64,000 bases of DNA, taken from IMG/VR virus record IMGVR_UViG_3300034108_001154, positions 62,001 to 126,000 of that record. One strand, given 5' to 3'. A program made the translations under genes and the position numbers. This document shows, piece by piece, positions 8,738 through 16,632 of the stretch (position 1 is the first letter of the stretch; every line of letters starts with the position of its first letter). This DNA comes from a virus. The notes beneath the pieces were generated by a model. That model ran no database searches and was not told where the DNA came from. It worked only from the letters and a program-made list of their open reading frames with translations.

Positions 8738-8908
8738 ATGGCAAATTCGCAAGAAATTTTCGAACAAATTAAAGAGTTATACACTCAATTTGAAAAAGAG
8801 CACAATGGTACAACCAAAGCTGCTAAATCAAGAGCTAGAAAAGCTATTGGTGAGATTAAAAAATTGGTAACTGATTATAGAAAAGTATCCATAGAGGAAA
8901 CTAAATAA
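8738..8908 (+). CDS. Hc1-like histone H1 family protein
   Basis: I place the start at 8738 after an A-rich leader; an upstream in-frame start would add 29 hydrophobic residues that look non-coding. The 56-residue product is helical, with a central Lys/Arg/Ala patch (TTKAAKSRARKAIGEIKKL), and resembles the short Hc1-like proteins of Bacteroidetes in size and plan. Such proteins bind and compact DNA. It lies between helicase and nrdB, so it may organise phage DNA. The family match is by eye. Confidence 0.5.
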   Translation: MANSQEIFEQIKELYTQFEKEHNGTTKAAKSRARKAIGEIKKLVTDYRKVSIEETK

Positions 8909-8921
8909 TAGAGTTAAAACT

Positions 8922-9917
8922 ATGAGCAAATTATTTACTGAAAGAATACCCTACAAACCATTTGAATTTCCAGTGTATTATGAAGAAGGCTGGTTAAAAC
9001 AAGCTCAGGCATTTTGGTTACATACTGAAATCTCAATGCAGGGTGATGTTAAAGATTGGAATGAAAATCTTACATCTGATGAAAAACATTTGGTTGGTAA
9101 CATTCTATTGGGTTTTGCTCAAACTGAATGTGCTGTATCTGATTATTGGACTACGATGGTAACCAAATGGTTTCCAAAGCATGAAATTAAGCAGATGGCT
9201 ATGATGTTTGGTTCACAAGAAACAATTCATGCAACCGCATATTCATATCTAAATGAAACATTAGGGTTAGATGATTTCTCAGCATTTTTGCACGAACCTG
9301 CAGTTGCTGAGAAATTCCAACTCTTAACTTCTACTACAGCTGATTGGACACATAACGATTTGGAAACAAATCCGATAGCAAGACAGGAAGTAGCAAGAAG
9401 TTTGGCAATCTTTTCAGCATTCGCTGAAGGAGTATCGCTCTATTCATCATTTGCGGTTCTATATTCGTTCCAAATGAGAAATCTATTGAAAGGTATAGGA
9501 CAACAAATGAAATGGTCTGTAAGGGATGAATCCTTACATTCTAAGATGGGTTGTCAATTGTTCAATCATATGTGTGAAGAGTTTCCTGAATTAAAGGAAG
9601 CTAGTAAAGAATCAATCGAAGAAGCAGCTAAACTAATCGTAGAATTAGAATCTCATTTTATTGATAAGATGTTTGAAAATGGTGATTTAGAAAATCTAAA
9701 ATCATCAGATTTGAAAGAATTTATTAAAGCGAGAACAAATACCAAACTTAGAGAATTAGGTTATGATGGTATTTTCGAATTCAACTCTAAGAAAGCTGAT
9801 AATTTAGAATGGTTCTATCACTTAACTGGTGGTACTACACATACTGATTTCTTCGCTATTAGACCTACTGATTATTCAAAGGCTAATGAAGGGGAAGATT
9901 GGGGAGATTTATTTTAA
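8922..9917 (+). CDS. nrdB: Ribonucleotide reductase class I, beta subunit
   Basis: The 331-residue protein carries the di-iron and radical region SQETIHATAY, with Glu, His and the radical Tyr in the order seen in NrdB, and a later RDESLHSKMG carrying further iron ligands. It ends in a short acidic tail (EDWGDLF), like the C-terminal peptide that docks on the alpha subunit. With NrdA and thioredoxin nearby it makes dNTPs for phage DNA synthesis. Confidence 0.92.
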   Translation: MSKLFTERIPYKPFEFPVYYEEGWLKQAQAFWLHTEISMQGDVKDWNENLTSDEKHLVGNILLGFAQTECAVSDYWTTMVTKWFPKHEIKQMAMMFGSQETIHATAYSYLNETLGLDDFSAFLHEPAVAEKFQLLTSTTADWTHNDLETNPIARQEVARSLAIFSAFAEGVSLYSSFAVLYSFQMRNLLKGIGQQMKWSVRDESLHSKMGCQLFNHMCEEFPELKEASKESIEEAAKLIVELESHFIDKMFENGDLENLKSSDLKEFIKARTNTKLRELGYDGIFEFNSKKADNLEWFYHLTGGTTHTDFFAIRPTDYSKANEGEDWGDLF

Positions 9918-9923
9918 TAAACA

Positions 9924-9955
9924 TTAGGTTTAATCAAATAAATTTCGTATATTTG
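9924..9955 (+). promoter_or_regulatory. Promoter with ATCA element, start codon at the TSS
   Basis: TTAG (9924-9927), 20 bases with ATCA at positions 6-9, TATATTTG (9948-9955). Only four bases separate the -7 box from the ATG at 9960, so the mRNA would be leaderless or nearly so. Confidence 0.75.
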
Positions 9956-9959
9956 TAGT

Positions 9960-10373
9960 ATGAGTACATTCACATATTTAAATAATTGCATCAAAACTGA
10001 TATTGCACCAAGCCCAATACATGGAATTGGTACATTTGCTCTTAGAGATATCAAAGCCGGTGAATCATTATTTGAAAGATGGGATGGGGAAACTGGAACA
10101 TATACAATAACCCATTTAGAATTTGAACAACTACCAATATATGTTAAACGCATAATACTTAAATCATACGAAAATAAAAGGGGTGAATACCCCTTTGTAT
10201 GGTTTAAATTATATAATGATGGATATTTTAATTTAGTAAATCCATTGGCATATACAAACACATTAGGTGTTGAAAGGGCTAACTTCAACACTCAAAATAA
10301 AATAGCAATTACACACATTAAAGCAGGTGAAGAATTATTCGGAACCTACGATTTAGATAGCACAATATTATGA
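9960..10373 (+). CDS. SET-domain protein, putative lysine methyltransferase
   Basis: The 137-residue protein has the SET N-motif IHGIGTFALRDIKAGE (about 21-36) and a C-terminal block AITHIKAGEELFGTYDL, as in single-domain SET methyltransferases. The usual NHS-type cofactor motif is replaced by YTNTLGVERANF, so activity is uncertain. It overlaps the MazG-like gene by four bases (ATGA). A phage SET protein could methylate a host or phage protein; substrate unknown. Confidence 0.65.
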   Translation: MSTFTYLNNCIKTDIAPSPIHGIGTFALRDIKAGESLFERWDGETGTYTITHLEFEQLPIYVKRIILKSYENKRGEYPFVWFKLYNDGYFNLVNPLAYTNTLGVERANFNTQNKIAITHIKAGEELFGTYDLDSTIL

Positions 10374-10678
10374 ATTTTGATGAATTAATACAAAACGTAA
10401 AAGGATGGGCTGATGCTAAGGATATCCTAAAAGCAGAAAACGCACCCAAACAATTGATGAAAGTGATGGAAGAGTTGGGTGAAACCGCTGGAGCAATCGC
10501 AAAGAACAAAAAAACAGAAGAAATCCAAGATGGGATTGGTGATACATTTGTAACATTAATCATATTAGCATATCAGTTGGGATTAGAACCAGCTGAATGT
10601 TTAGAGCATGCTTGGAATGAAATTAAGAATAGAAAAGGAAATACTGTTAATGGTGTTTTCATAAAAGAAGAGAATTAA
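10370..10678 (+). CDS. mazG: MazG-like nucleotide pyrophosphohydrolase
   Basis: The 102-residue protein contains EELGE (34-38) and EEIQDGIGD (50-58), the two acidic metal-binding halves of the MazG fold. These enzymes hydrolyse (d)NTPs or, in some phages, ppGpp-like alarmones. It is sandwiched between the SET gene and nrdA with overlap or a one-base gap, placing it in a nucleotide-metabolism operon. Confidence 0.82.
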   Translation: MNFDELIQNVKGWADAKDILKAENAPKQLMKVMEELGETAGAIAKNKKTEEIQDGIGDTFVTLIILAYQLGLEPAECLEHAWNEIKNRKGNTVNGVFIKEEN

Positions 10679-10679
10679 A

Positions 10680-12461
10680 ATGGCTAAAAATTACGGAGAA
10701 GATTTAGGTTGGGAATTGGGAGTAGATTTTCCAGAATGGGGAAATACCGAAATCTATGTAAAAACTATTAGTAAAGGGTATTTGCTAGCTGGAGAGAAAC
10801 CAAAAGATGCATATTGGAGAGTTTCTACTAAAGTAGCACAACGATTAAACAAACCACAATTGGCATCAAAGTTTTTTGATTACATTTGGAAAGGTTGGTT
10901 AAACTTGGCTACACCTGTTTTATCAAACACTGGAACTGATAGGGGTTTACCTATATCTTGTTTCGGAATTGATGTAGCTGATTCAATATTTGATATTGGT
11001 ACTAAGAATTTAGAACTAATGTTATTAGCAAAACATGGTGGTGGGGTTGGAATTGGTATTAATCAAATTAGACCAGCTGGAGCACAAATTACTGGAAATG
11101 GAACATCTGATGGTGTAATTCCATTTACAAAAATCTATGATTCAACCATACTTGCCACAAATCAGGGTTCAGTTCGTAGGGGAGCAGCATCTGTTAACCT
11201 AAACATTGACCATAAAGATTTTGAAGATTGGTTAGAGATTAGAGAACCAAAAGGTGATGTAAATCGCCAATCACTTAACCTACACCAATGTGCAGTAGTA
11301 GGTGATAAGTTTATGAGAAAGTTGGAAAACGGAGATGAAGAAGCTCGTAGAAAATGGGGTAAATTACTTCAGAAACGTAAAGCAACTGGAGAACCTTATA
11401 TTATGTTTAAGGGTAATGTTAATAAACAAAACCCAGAGATGTACAAAGTTAATGGATTGAAAGTTCATATGACAAACATATGTTCTGAAATCGCTCTTCA
11501 TACTGATGAATCACATTCATTTGTATGTTGTTTATCATCTTTAAACTTAGCTAAGTACGATGAGTGGAAAGATACTGATTTAGTATATACCGCAACTTGG
11601 TTTTTAGATGGAGTTCTTTCAGAATTTATCCAAAAAGCTAAAAACTTAAAAGGATTTGAAAACTCAGTTCGTTCTGCTGAAAAAGGTAGAGCATTGGGAT
11701 TAGGTGTATTAGGATGGCACACTTATTTACAACAAAGGGGTATTCCATTTGAAGGAATGATTGCACAATTTGAAACTCGTAAGATTTTCTCTCAATTAAA
11801 GATTGAATCTGAAAGAGCAAGTAGAGATATGGCAGTTGAATTGGGTGAACCTTTATGGTGTAGAGATAGTGGGTTTAGAAATACACACTTAAGAGCAATT
11901 GCACCAACGGTATCAAACTCTAAATTGAGTGGTGATGTATCTGCTGGTATTGAACCTTGGGCAGCTAACGTATTTACGGAACAAACTGCTAAAGGAACTT
12001 TTATTCGTAAGAATGGTGAATTGGAAAGGGTTTTTAAAAAAATAGGAATCAATACAAAAGAAATTTGGGATAAAATTATGGCAGATGGAGGTTCAATTCA
12101 GGATATTAATGAATTGAATGAATGGAGATTCTTAAATGGTAAAGTATTAAAGAAAGAAGATATATCTGAATTAGATTACGAAAAATCATTTAATATTAAG
12201 GATGTATTTAAAACATTCAAAGAAATAAATCAATTAGAATTGGTTAGACAAGCTGGAATTAGACAGCAGTATATTGACCAAGCGGTTTCATTAAATTTGG
12301 CATTCCCATCTACCGCAACACCAAAATGGATACATACTGTAAGTATGGAAGCATGGAAGCAAGGTGTTAAAACACTTTATTATATGAGAACTGAATCAGT
12401 ACTCAGAGGTGATATTGCTGATAGAGCAATGGATATTGATTGCTTGAGTTGTGATGGATAG
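10680..12461 (+). CDS. nrdA: Ribonucleotide reductase class I, alpha subunit
   Basis: The 593-residue protein retains all catalytic landmarks: PISCFG and CCLSSLNL (redox cysteines), TNICSEI (the N-x-C-x-E active site), TLYYMRTES (radical-relay tyrosines) and a C-terminal DCLSCDG CxxC pair. It is shorter than the roughly 760-residue E. coli enzyme and starts directly in the catalytic barrel, so the N-terminal ATP-cone that mediates dATP inhibition appears missing. A feedback-resistant enzyme is a reasonable inference. Thioredoxin follows. Confidence 0.92.
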   Translation: MAKNYGEDLGWELGVDFPEWGNTEIYVKTISKGYLLAGEKPKDAYWRVSTKVAQRLNKPQLASKFFDYIWKGWLNLATPVLSNTGTDRGLPISCFGIDVADSIFDIGTKNLELMLLAKHGGGVGIGINQIRPAGAQITGNGTSDGVIPFTKIYDSTILATNQGSVRRGAASVNLNIDHKDFEDWLEIREPKGDVNRQSLNLHQCAVVGDKFMRKLENGDEEARRKWGKLLQKRKATGEPYIMFKGNVNKQNPEMYKVNGLKVHMTNICSEIALHTDESHSFVCCLSSLNLAKYDEWKDTDLVYTATWFLDGVLSEFIQKAKNLKGFENSVRSAEKGRALGLGVLGWHTYLQQRGIPFEGMIAQFETRKIFSQLKIESERASRDMAVELGEPLWCRDSGFRNTHLRAIAPTVSNSKLSGDVSAGIEPWAANVFTEQTAKGTFIRKNGELERVFKKIGINTKEIWDKIMADGGSIQDINELNEWRFLNGKVLKKEDISELDYEKSFNIKDVFKTFKEINQLELVRQAGIRQQYIDQAVSLNLAFPSTATPKWIHTVSMEAWKQGVKTLYYMRTESVLRGDIADRAMDIDCLSCDG

Positions 12462-12486
12462 AATAAACAATTAAAACAAAAAGAAG

Positions 12487-12750
12487 ATGTTAGAAGTAAA
12501 GAAATTTTATGGAACTTGGTGTGGACCGTGTAAAATGTTAACACCAACGATTGAACGATTAAAAGAACAACATAGTGATGTTACTTTTAGAGATATTGAT
12601 GTTGATAAAGATTTTGAGGCAGCATCTCAATACTCAGTTCGTAGTATTCCATTAGTGGTTATTGAAAAAAACGGAAAAGAAGTACAACGATTTTCTGGAG
12701 TTCAATCTGAAATGGCATATACAAACGCAATTAATGAATGGAAAAATTAA
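12487..12750 (+). CDS. trxA: Thioredoxin
   Basis: The 87-residue protein has WCGPCK (11-16) and the cis-proline motif SIPLVV, hallmarks of a compact thioredoxin. It directly follows nrdA and probably re-reduces its C-terminal CxxC pair. It is shorter than cellular thioredoxins (about 105 residues), as is common for phage versions. Confidence 0.9.
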   Translation: MLEVKKFYGTWCGPCKMLTPTIERLKEQHSDVTFRDIDVDKDFEAASQYSVRSIPLVVIEKNGKEVQRFSGVQSEMAYTNAINEWKN

Positions 12751-12759
12751 TATAAAAAA

Positions 12760-12963
12760 ATGCCAATACTAAGAGGTCAGTCTCACCCGTCATCAAAATT
12801 GACAGATGAGCAGGTTATACAAATAAGAAGGTTATGGAAAATGGGACACCGAAATGTTAGAGTAATTGCTCAAAACAACAAATGTTCCTCAGCCAATATT
12901 CTAAGAATTGTGAGAAATGAGACATGGACACACTTAAATGAATTTTGGACTGGTAGTTTATGA
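12760..12963 (+). CDS. Small helix-turn-helix DNA-binding protein
   Basis: The 67-residue protein reads SSKLTDEQVIQIRRLW, then a turn, then VRVIAQNNKCSSANILRIV and a final TWTH, the pattern of short HTH domains often attached to phage HNH endonucleases. Here it stands alone. It overlaps the Mom-like gene by four bases and may act as its regulator or DNA-targeting partner; this is inference. Confidence 0.6.
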   Translation: MPILRGQSHPSSKLTDEQVIQIRRLWKMGHRNVRVIAQNNKCSSANILRIVRNETWTHLNEFWTGSL

Positions 12964-13727
12964 AAGAAAACAAACAATATTGCGATACTTCAAAGCTATC
13001 AATTAGATTAATAACCAAATCGGTAGCAAAGGATATTATAGTAAACAATCATTATAGTGGTTTGTGGACTAAAGTATCCTATGCTATTGGTTTATTTACC
13101 TCTGAAGTAGAAGAGCATACATTCTTTAGTAATGTAGAAGATAAATTAATTGGAGTTGCTTGTTATGGTGACCCAATAGGTAGAAGTGCTGGGCAATCAA
13201 TTACACCCCTATTAGAACGGGATGAGGTATTAGAATTAACTCGATTATTTGTATTTGATGGTTATGGTTCTAATATTGAAAGTTGGTTCCTATCTCAAAC
13301 ATTTGATTGGTTAAGAGAAAATGTACCAAACATTAAAGCACTAATATCATATTCAGACCCGAAAGAAGGACATTGTGGTACTATATATCAAGCCACAAAT
13401 TGGTTGTATCAGGGTAACAAACTAAGATTTAACGATAGTTGGGATTTTCGATGGGAAGAAGATGGTGATTGGCACCACCAACGAACATCTTATGTCAAAT
13501 TTGGAACTAACAATCCAACTGAAATCCAAAAGATAGCATCATCTACGTTTTGGATACGAAAGAACCCAAGAAAACATAGATATGTGTATATTCTCTCAAA
13601 AGGTGGCGAACGTAGGAAACTTATGAAAACCATAAAGCACCCATTATTCCCATATCCAAAGGAAAATGAGGAATTTATAGAACAAATTACAAAAATGGAA
13701 CCGATTAATTTGGAAATATCAAATTAA
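12960..13727 (+). CDS. Mom-like DNA modification protein, copy 1
   Basis: The 255-residue protein resembles the Mom/GNAT-like family: an N-terminal VNNHYSG block, LELTRLFVFDGYGSNIES in the middle, and ALISYSDPKEGHCGTIYQA plus NWLYQG. Phage Mu Mom adds a carbamoylmethyl group to adenine N6 and blocks restriction. A paralogue lies at 14118-14921. The last codons contain the promoter of the next gene. The family call is by motif only; the actual DNA modification is not known. Confidence 0.65.
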   Translation: MKENKQYCDTSKLSIRLITKSVAKDIIVNNHYSGLWTKVSYAIGLFTSEVEEHTFFSNVEDKLIGVACYGDPIGRSAGQSITPLLERDEVLELTRLFVFDGYGSNIESWFLSQTFDWLRENVPNIKALISYSDPKEGHCGTIYQATNWLYQGNKLRFNDSWDFRWEEDGDWHHQRTSYVKFGTNNPTEIQKIASSTFWIRKNPRKHRYVYILSKGGERRKLMKTIKHPLFPYPKENEEFIEQITKMEPINLEISN

Positions 13728-13740
13728 TTTCGTATATTTG
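13709..13740 (+). promoter_or_regulatory. Promoter inside the 3' end of the Mom-like gene
   Basis: TTTG (13709-13712), 20 bases with ATCA at positions 6-9, TATATTTG (13733-13740). The -33 box and the ATCA element lie in the last codons of the upstream gene. Confidence 0.85.
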
Positions 13741-13757
13741 TTTTATAAATTAAATAT

Positions 13758-13961
13758 ATGGCTAGGAAACCTATAAAGTTTTTTCCACTAACAAATGAGT
13801 TAAGGGAACTTTTGAAACTTATAAAGACTATTGGTGGAGATTATCCACATCAACAATTAGTTGATTTCACATTACGTTCAGGTCATTACCACCCAAAAGA
13901 TAAGGTGTGGTTAAACAAAGTAAGAGAGCATTATATTAATACAACAATCAAATTAAATTAG
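13758..13961 (+). CDS. Small hypothetical protein
   Basis: The 67-residue basic protein contains several His and Trp residues in its second half and no motif I recognise. It is the first gene after an internal promoter and precedes another small gene and the second Mom-like gene, so it may belong to the modification cluster. Confidence 0.55.
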   Translation: MARKPIKFFPLTNELRELLKLIKTIGGDYPHQQLVDFTLRSGHYHPKDKVWLNKVREHYINTTIKLN

Positions 13962-13963
13962 TT

Positions 13964-14116
13964 ATGACAGCAGAGGAGCAAATTGAAGAAATCTTAATGG
14001 AGGCATCCGCATTTGGTTTACGTTTTGAAGTAATAGAAACTGCAAAACAATATCAATCTGAAGGAGTGGATAAGGTAACCGCATTTGAAAACGCATTTAA
14101 TGAGTGGGTAAAGTAA
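13964..14116 (+). CDS. Small acidic hypothetical protein
   Basis: A 50-residue reading frame begins MTAEEQIEEILMEA and ends FENAFNEWVK. It is acidic and helical. It starts two bases after the preceding stop and ends one base before the next ATG, which is good evidence of a real gene despite its size. Function unknown. Confidence 0.6.
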   Translation: MTAEEQIEEILMEASAFGLRFEVIETAKQYQSEGVDKVTAFENAFNEWVK

Positions 14117-14117
14117 A

Positions 14118-14921
14118 ATGAAAGAAGAAGGTAAACATTATGTTGATGCCAGTAGAGTAAGTGTAGCTCCTATTGCTAAATCTATCGCTAAAGATATGAT
14201 TGTTAAAAAACACTACACTCATGCTTGGACAGCATGTAGATACGCATTGGGTATCTATTATAGAGAAGATGAAACATCAGTTGGGTTTTCAGATAACAAA
14301 TTAGTTGGAGTAGCAGTTTATGGGTTCCCTGTTGGAGCCAAAGCACCAACATCGGTATGTGATGGGTTAACAAAAGATAACATCTTAGAACTTACCCGTT
14401 TGTATGTTGATGATGGATATGGTTCAAATATTGAAAGTTGTGCATTAGGTAAAACATTCCAATGGATTAGAGAAAATGATACTAATATTAAAGTATTACT
14501 ATCATACGCTAATAATGGACAAGGACACGTTGGTGGGATATACAAAGCTACCAATTGGATTTATCAGGGATTAAATACTGATATTGCATTGATGCCAAAT
14601 TGGGGAATTTCATTAATTAATGACCCATTCGATTGGATTCATAGTAGGACAGTTTATAATAACTGGGGAAGTGGTAATTTGGAGCATCTTAGAAAGGAAA
14701 TTGGAAAGGATGGATATAAGGAGTTTTGGAGAAGAGAAGAACCACCAAAACATAGGTATATTCAAATATTACCCCAAAATAAGAAGGAGAGAAAGGACTT
14801 GATGGGTAGATTAAAACATCCAATACAGCCATATCCAAAGGATTTAAACGATTATAATACCGAAGTAGTACATCACACTACATACGCACCAGAAGAGAGT
14901 AATGACATCAATTTTTGGTAA
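14118..14921 (+). CDS. Mom-like DNA modification protein, copy 2
   Basis: The 267-residue protein shares its whole layout with the gene at 12960: KKHYTHAW, LELTRLYVDDGYGSNIES, VLLSYANNGQGHVGGIYKA, TNWIYQG, and a C-terminal PPKHRYIQ. The two are diverged paralogues, suggesting different targets or sequence contexts. A regulatory region with an inverted repeat and pseudoknots follows. The Mom call rests on motifs. Confidence 0.65.
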   Translation: MKEEGKHYVDASRVSVAPIAKSIAKDMIVKKHYTHAWTACRYALGIYYREDETSVGFSDNKLVGVAVYGFPVGAKAPTSVCDGLTKDNILELTRLYVDDGYGSNIESCALGKTFQWIRENDTNIKVLLSYANNGQGHVGGIYKATNWIYQGLNTDIALMPNWGISLINDPFDWIHSRTVYNNWGSGNLEHLRKEIGKDGYKEFWRREEPPKHRYIQILPQNKKERKDLMGRLKHPIQPYPKDLNDYNTEVVHHTTYAPEESNDINFW

Positions 14922-14927
14922 AATACT

Positions 14928-14950
14928 AACTTATTGATAATCAATTAGTT
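14928..14950 (+). other. Near-perfect inverted repeat
   Basis: AACTTATTGA and TCAATTAGTT flank a TAA centre, with one mismatch in ten pairs. It lies between the second Mom-like gene and the next promoter and has no T-run after it. It could be an operator or a transcript-end hairpin. Confidence 0.4.
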
Positions 14951-14970
14951 ATAAAATAATTAAAAAACAT

Positions 14971-15001
14971 TTTGCTATATGAATTATAATTCGTATCTTA
15001 G
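14971..15001 (+). promoter_or_regulatory. Promoter for the DGQHR/HNH gene
   Basis: TTTG (14971-14974), 19 bases, TATCTTAG (14994-15001). The middle element reads ATGA instead of ATCA. Transcription from here gives a leader of about 100 bases holding two predicted pseudoknots. Confidence 0.6.
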
Positions 15002-15013
15002 TGTTATAAAGAT

Positions 15014-15042
15014 AGGGTAAGAACTCACCCTTATATGAGTTC
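15014..15042 (+). promoter_or_regulatory. Predicted H-type RNA pseudoknot 1
   Basis: Stem 1 pairs AGGGT (15014-15018) with ACCCT (15027-15031). Stem 2 pairs GAACTC (15021-15026) with GAGTTC (15037-15042). The two interleave, with loop 1 of two bases (AA) and loop 3 of five bases (TATAT), and the stems abut without a gap. This is feasible H-type pseudoknot geometry. Confidence 0.6.
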
Positions 15043-15053
15043 AAAATAAACAA

Positions 15054-15085
15054 TGTGGTAAAGGTATCACCACAACAACGATACC
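15054..15085 (+). promoter_or_regulatory. Predicted H-type RNA pseudoknot 2
   Basis: Stem 1 pairs TGTGGT (15054-15059) with ACCACA (15069-15074). Stem 2 pairs GGTATC (15063-15068) with GATACC (15080-15085). Loop 1 is AAA and loop 3 is five bases. The design copies pseudoknot 1 with different sequence. It ends 18 bases before the ATG. Confidence 0.62.
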
Positions 15086-15103
15086 AAAAAAAATTAAATT
15101 ATT

Positions 15104-16627
15104 ATGGCTATTAAAAAATCAATTAGCGCAAAAGTTCTTTCTGGTGGAACTCTAAACAAACTAAGAGAAATGTCCCCTTATATTTATGTGGATAAGCATC
15201 AATTACAAAGATTGCTTGATAAGTGGGAGGATACAACATCAGCAAAACATATGAAAGCGTGTTTAATTGGACACTCAAATATCTACACAATTGTATTAGT
15301 AAGTATTGATGGATGTTTAGACTATTGTGAATCATTGATATCTCAATATTCTGAAGGAGATGACAGATATGAATCTGTTAAAGAAACAATTGATTACTTA
15401 CAAAACCTAACAAAGTTAGGATATCGTTATCTAAATATAGATGGTCAACATAGAGTGGAATGTTATTCTGACTATTTAAATTCCAAATTTACAATTACAG
15501 AATCAGTAATTGATTTAATCGAAAGTAAAGATGGTAATACAATACCATTTGAAATGAAAGGTATATATTTCAAAGATATGCCGGAACTTACTCAAAAGCA
15601 AGTATTGGATTTACCAATTACAATTGTATTAGTTGAAAAAGCAACTTTGCAGGATATGGTTGATATTACAATCTATACCAATATCGGAGAACCTTGGAAT
15701 GATAATGAACGAAGAATTATCATACCATCTCAATTCAATAGATTCCTACATTCATTTATGAATAATAACCCATTATTAACAGCAATGTTTAATAATACAA
15801 AGAATCTATCAAGCGATTACTCTCTTTTGAAAAAGGGTGATGCACTTATAATAGCTGAATGGTTTGCATATTATTACAACGTATTGGAGGGTAACATATA
15901 TAGTTGGCCAAAGAATTCTATGTTAGATACTATGGCTTCAATTGAAGGATTACCAAAACATAGTAAAAAGAGAATGAATGATACTAAATCATTAATCAGT
16001 AAATCGATAGAATTAGCAAATTCAGCCGGAGATGTTAAATTTGAAAGAACATTCTTAGATAACTTATTTATATTAATGACGGTATTGAATACTCCATCTC
16101 ACCCAATGAATAATAAAGATAAGGAGATAAAAATTAATAGTTATAAAAAGTTTATCGATTGGTTTGCAAAAACTGAAGCAACTTTGAGAAAGGAAGATGA
16201 ATTCCTTATAGACCCGGCAACTGGAAAAGATTATGTACATCCTATTACTGGTAAGAAATCAACAAACGCCGAATCATTTAAAAGAAAATGTGGAGCTAAG
16301 AAAACGGATGATATACAAATTCGTTCTACTATGATTATGGAAAAGTTTTATAAAAGTTATGATAAACTTTTCGCTAGTGGTGTTATTACTTTAATTGATA
16401 CTACAAACTATACTAAAAAACAAAAATTAAACGCAGCAATTCAAAATGATTGGATTGATGCTGATGGGAATGAGTTCACATTTGAGCAACTAATGGGTAC
16501 TAATTCAATTATGGAAGGTGACCATATTGATGCTAGAGCAAGTGGTAATGAAACTACTATACAAAATTTAGTAATCAGAAATAAAACATCAAATATCAGA
16601 AAATCAAATAAAGCAATTTTAAAATAA
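15104..16627 (+). CDS. DGQHR-domain protein with C-terminal HNH nuclease
   Basis: The 507-residue protein has YLNIDGQHRVE (about 107-117), the ParB/DUF262-like motif of DndB and GmrS-type proteins, followed by YTNIGEPWNDNERR, as in DUF262. Near the C-terminus MEGDHIDARASGNETTIQNL with later Asn/Lys residues looks like an HNH active site. GmrSD-type enzymes of this plan cleave modified DNA. Here it sits beside two Mom-like genes. It could degrade host DNA, exclude other phages or act as a homing-like enzyme. The structured leader implies tight translational control. Confidence 0.65.
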   Translation: MAIKKSISAKVLSGGTLNKLREMSPYIYVDKHQLQRLLDKWEDTTSAKHMKACLIGHSNIYTIVLVSIDGCLDYCESLISQYSEGDDRYESVKETIDYLQNLTKLGYRYLNIDGQHRVECYSDYLNSKFTITESVIDLIESKDGNTIPFEMKGIYFKDMPELTQKQVLDLPITIVLVEKATLQDMVDITIYTNIGEPWNDNERRIIIPSQFNRFLHSFMNNNPLLTAMFNNTKNLSSDYSLLKKGDALIIAEWFAYYYNVLEGNIYSWPKNSMLDTMASIEGLPKHSKKRMNDTKSLISKSIELANSAGDVKFERTFLDNLFILMTVLNTPSHPMNNKDKEIKINSYKKFIDWFAKTEATLRKEDEFLIDPATGKDYVHPITGKKSTNAESFKRKCGAKKTDDIQIRSTMIMEKFYKSYDKLFASGVITLIDTTNYTKKQKLNAAIQNDWIDADGNEFTFEQLMGTNSIMEGDHIDARASGNETTIQNLVIRNKTSNIRKSNKAILK

Positions 16628-16632
16628 AATGG

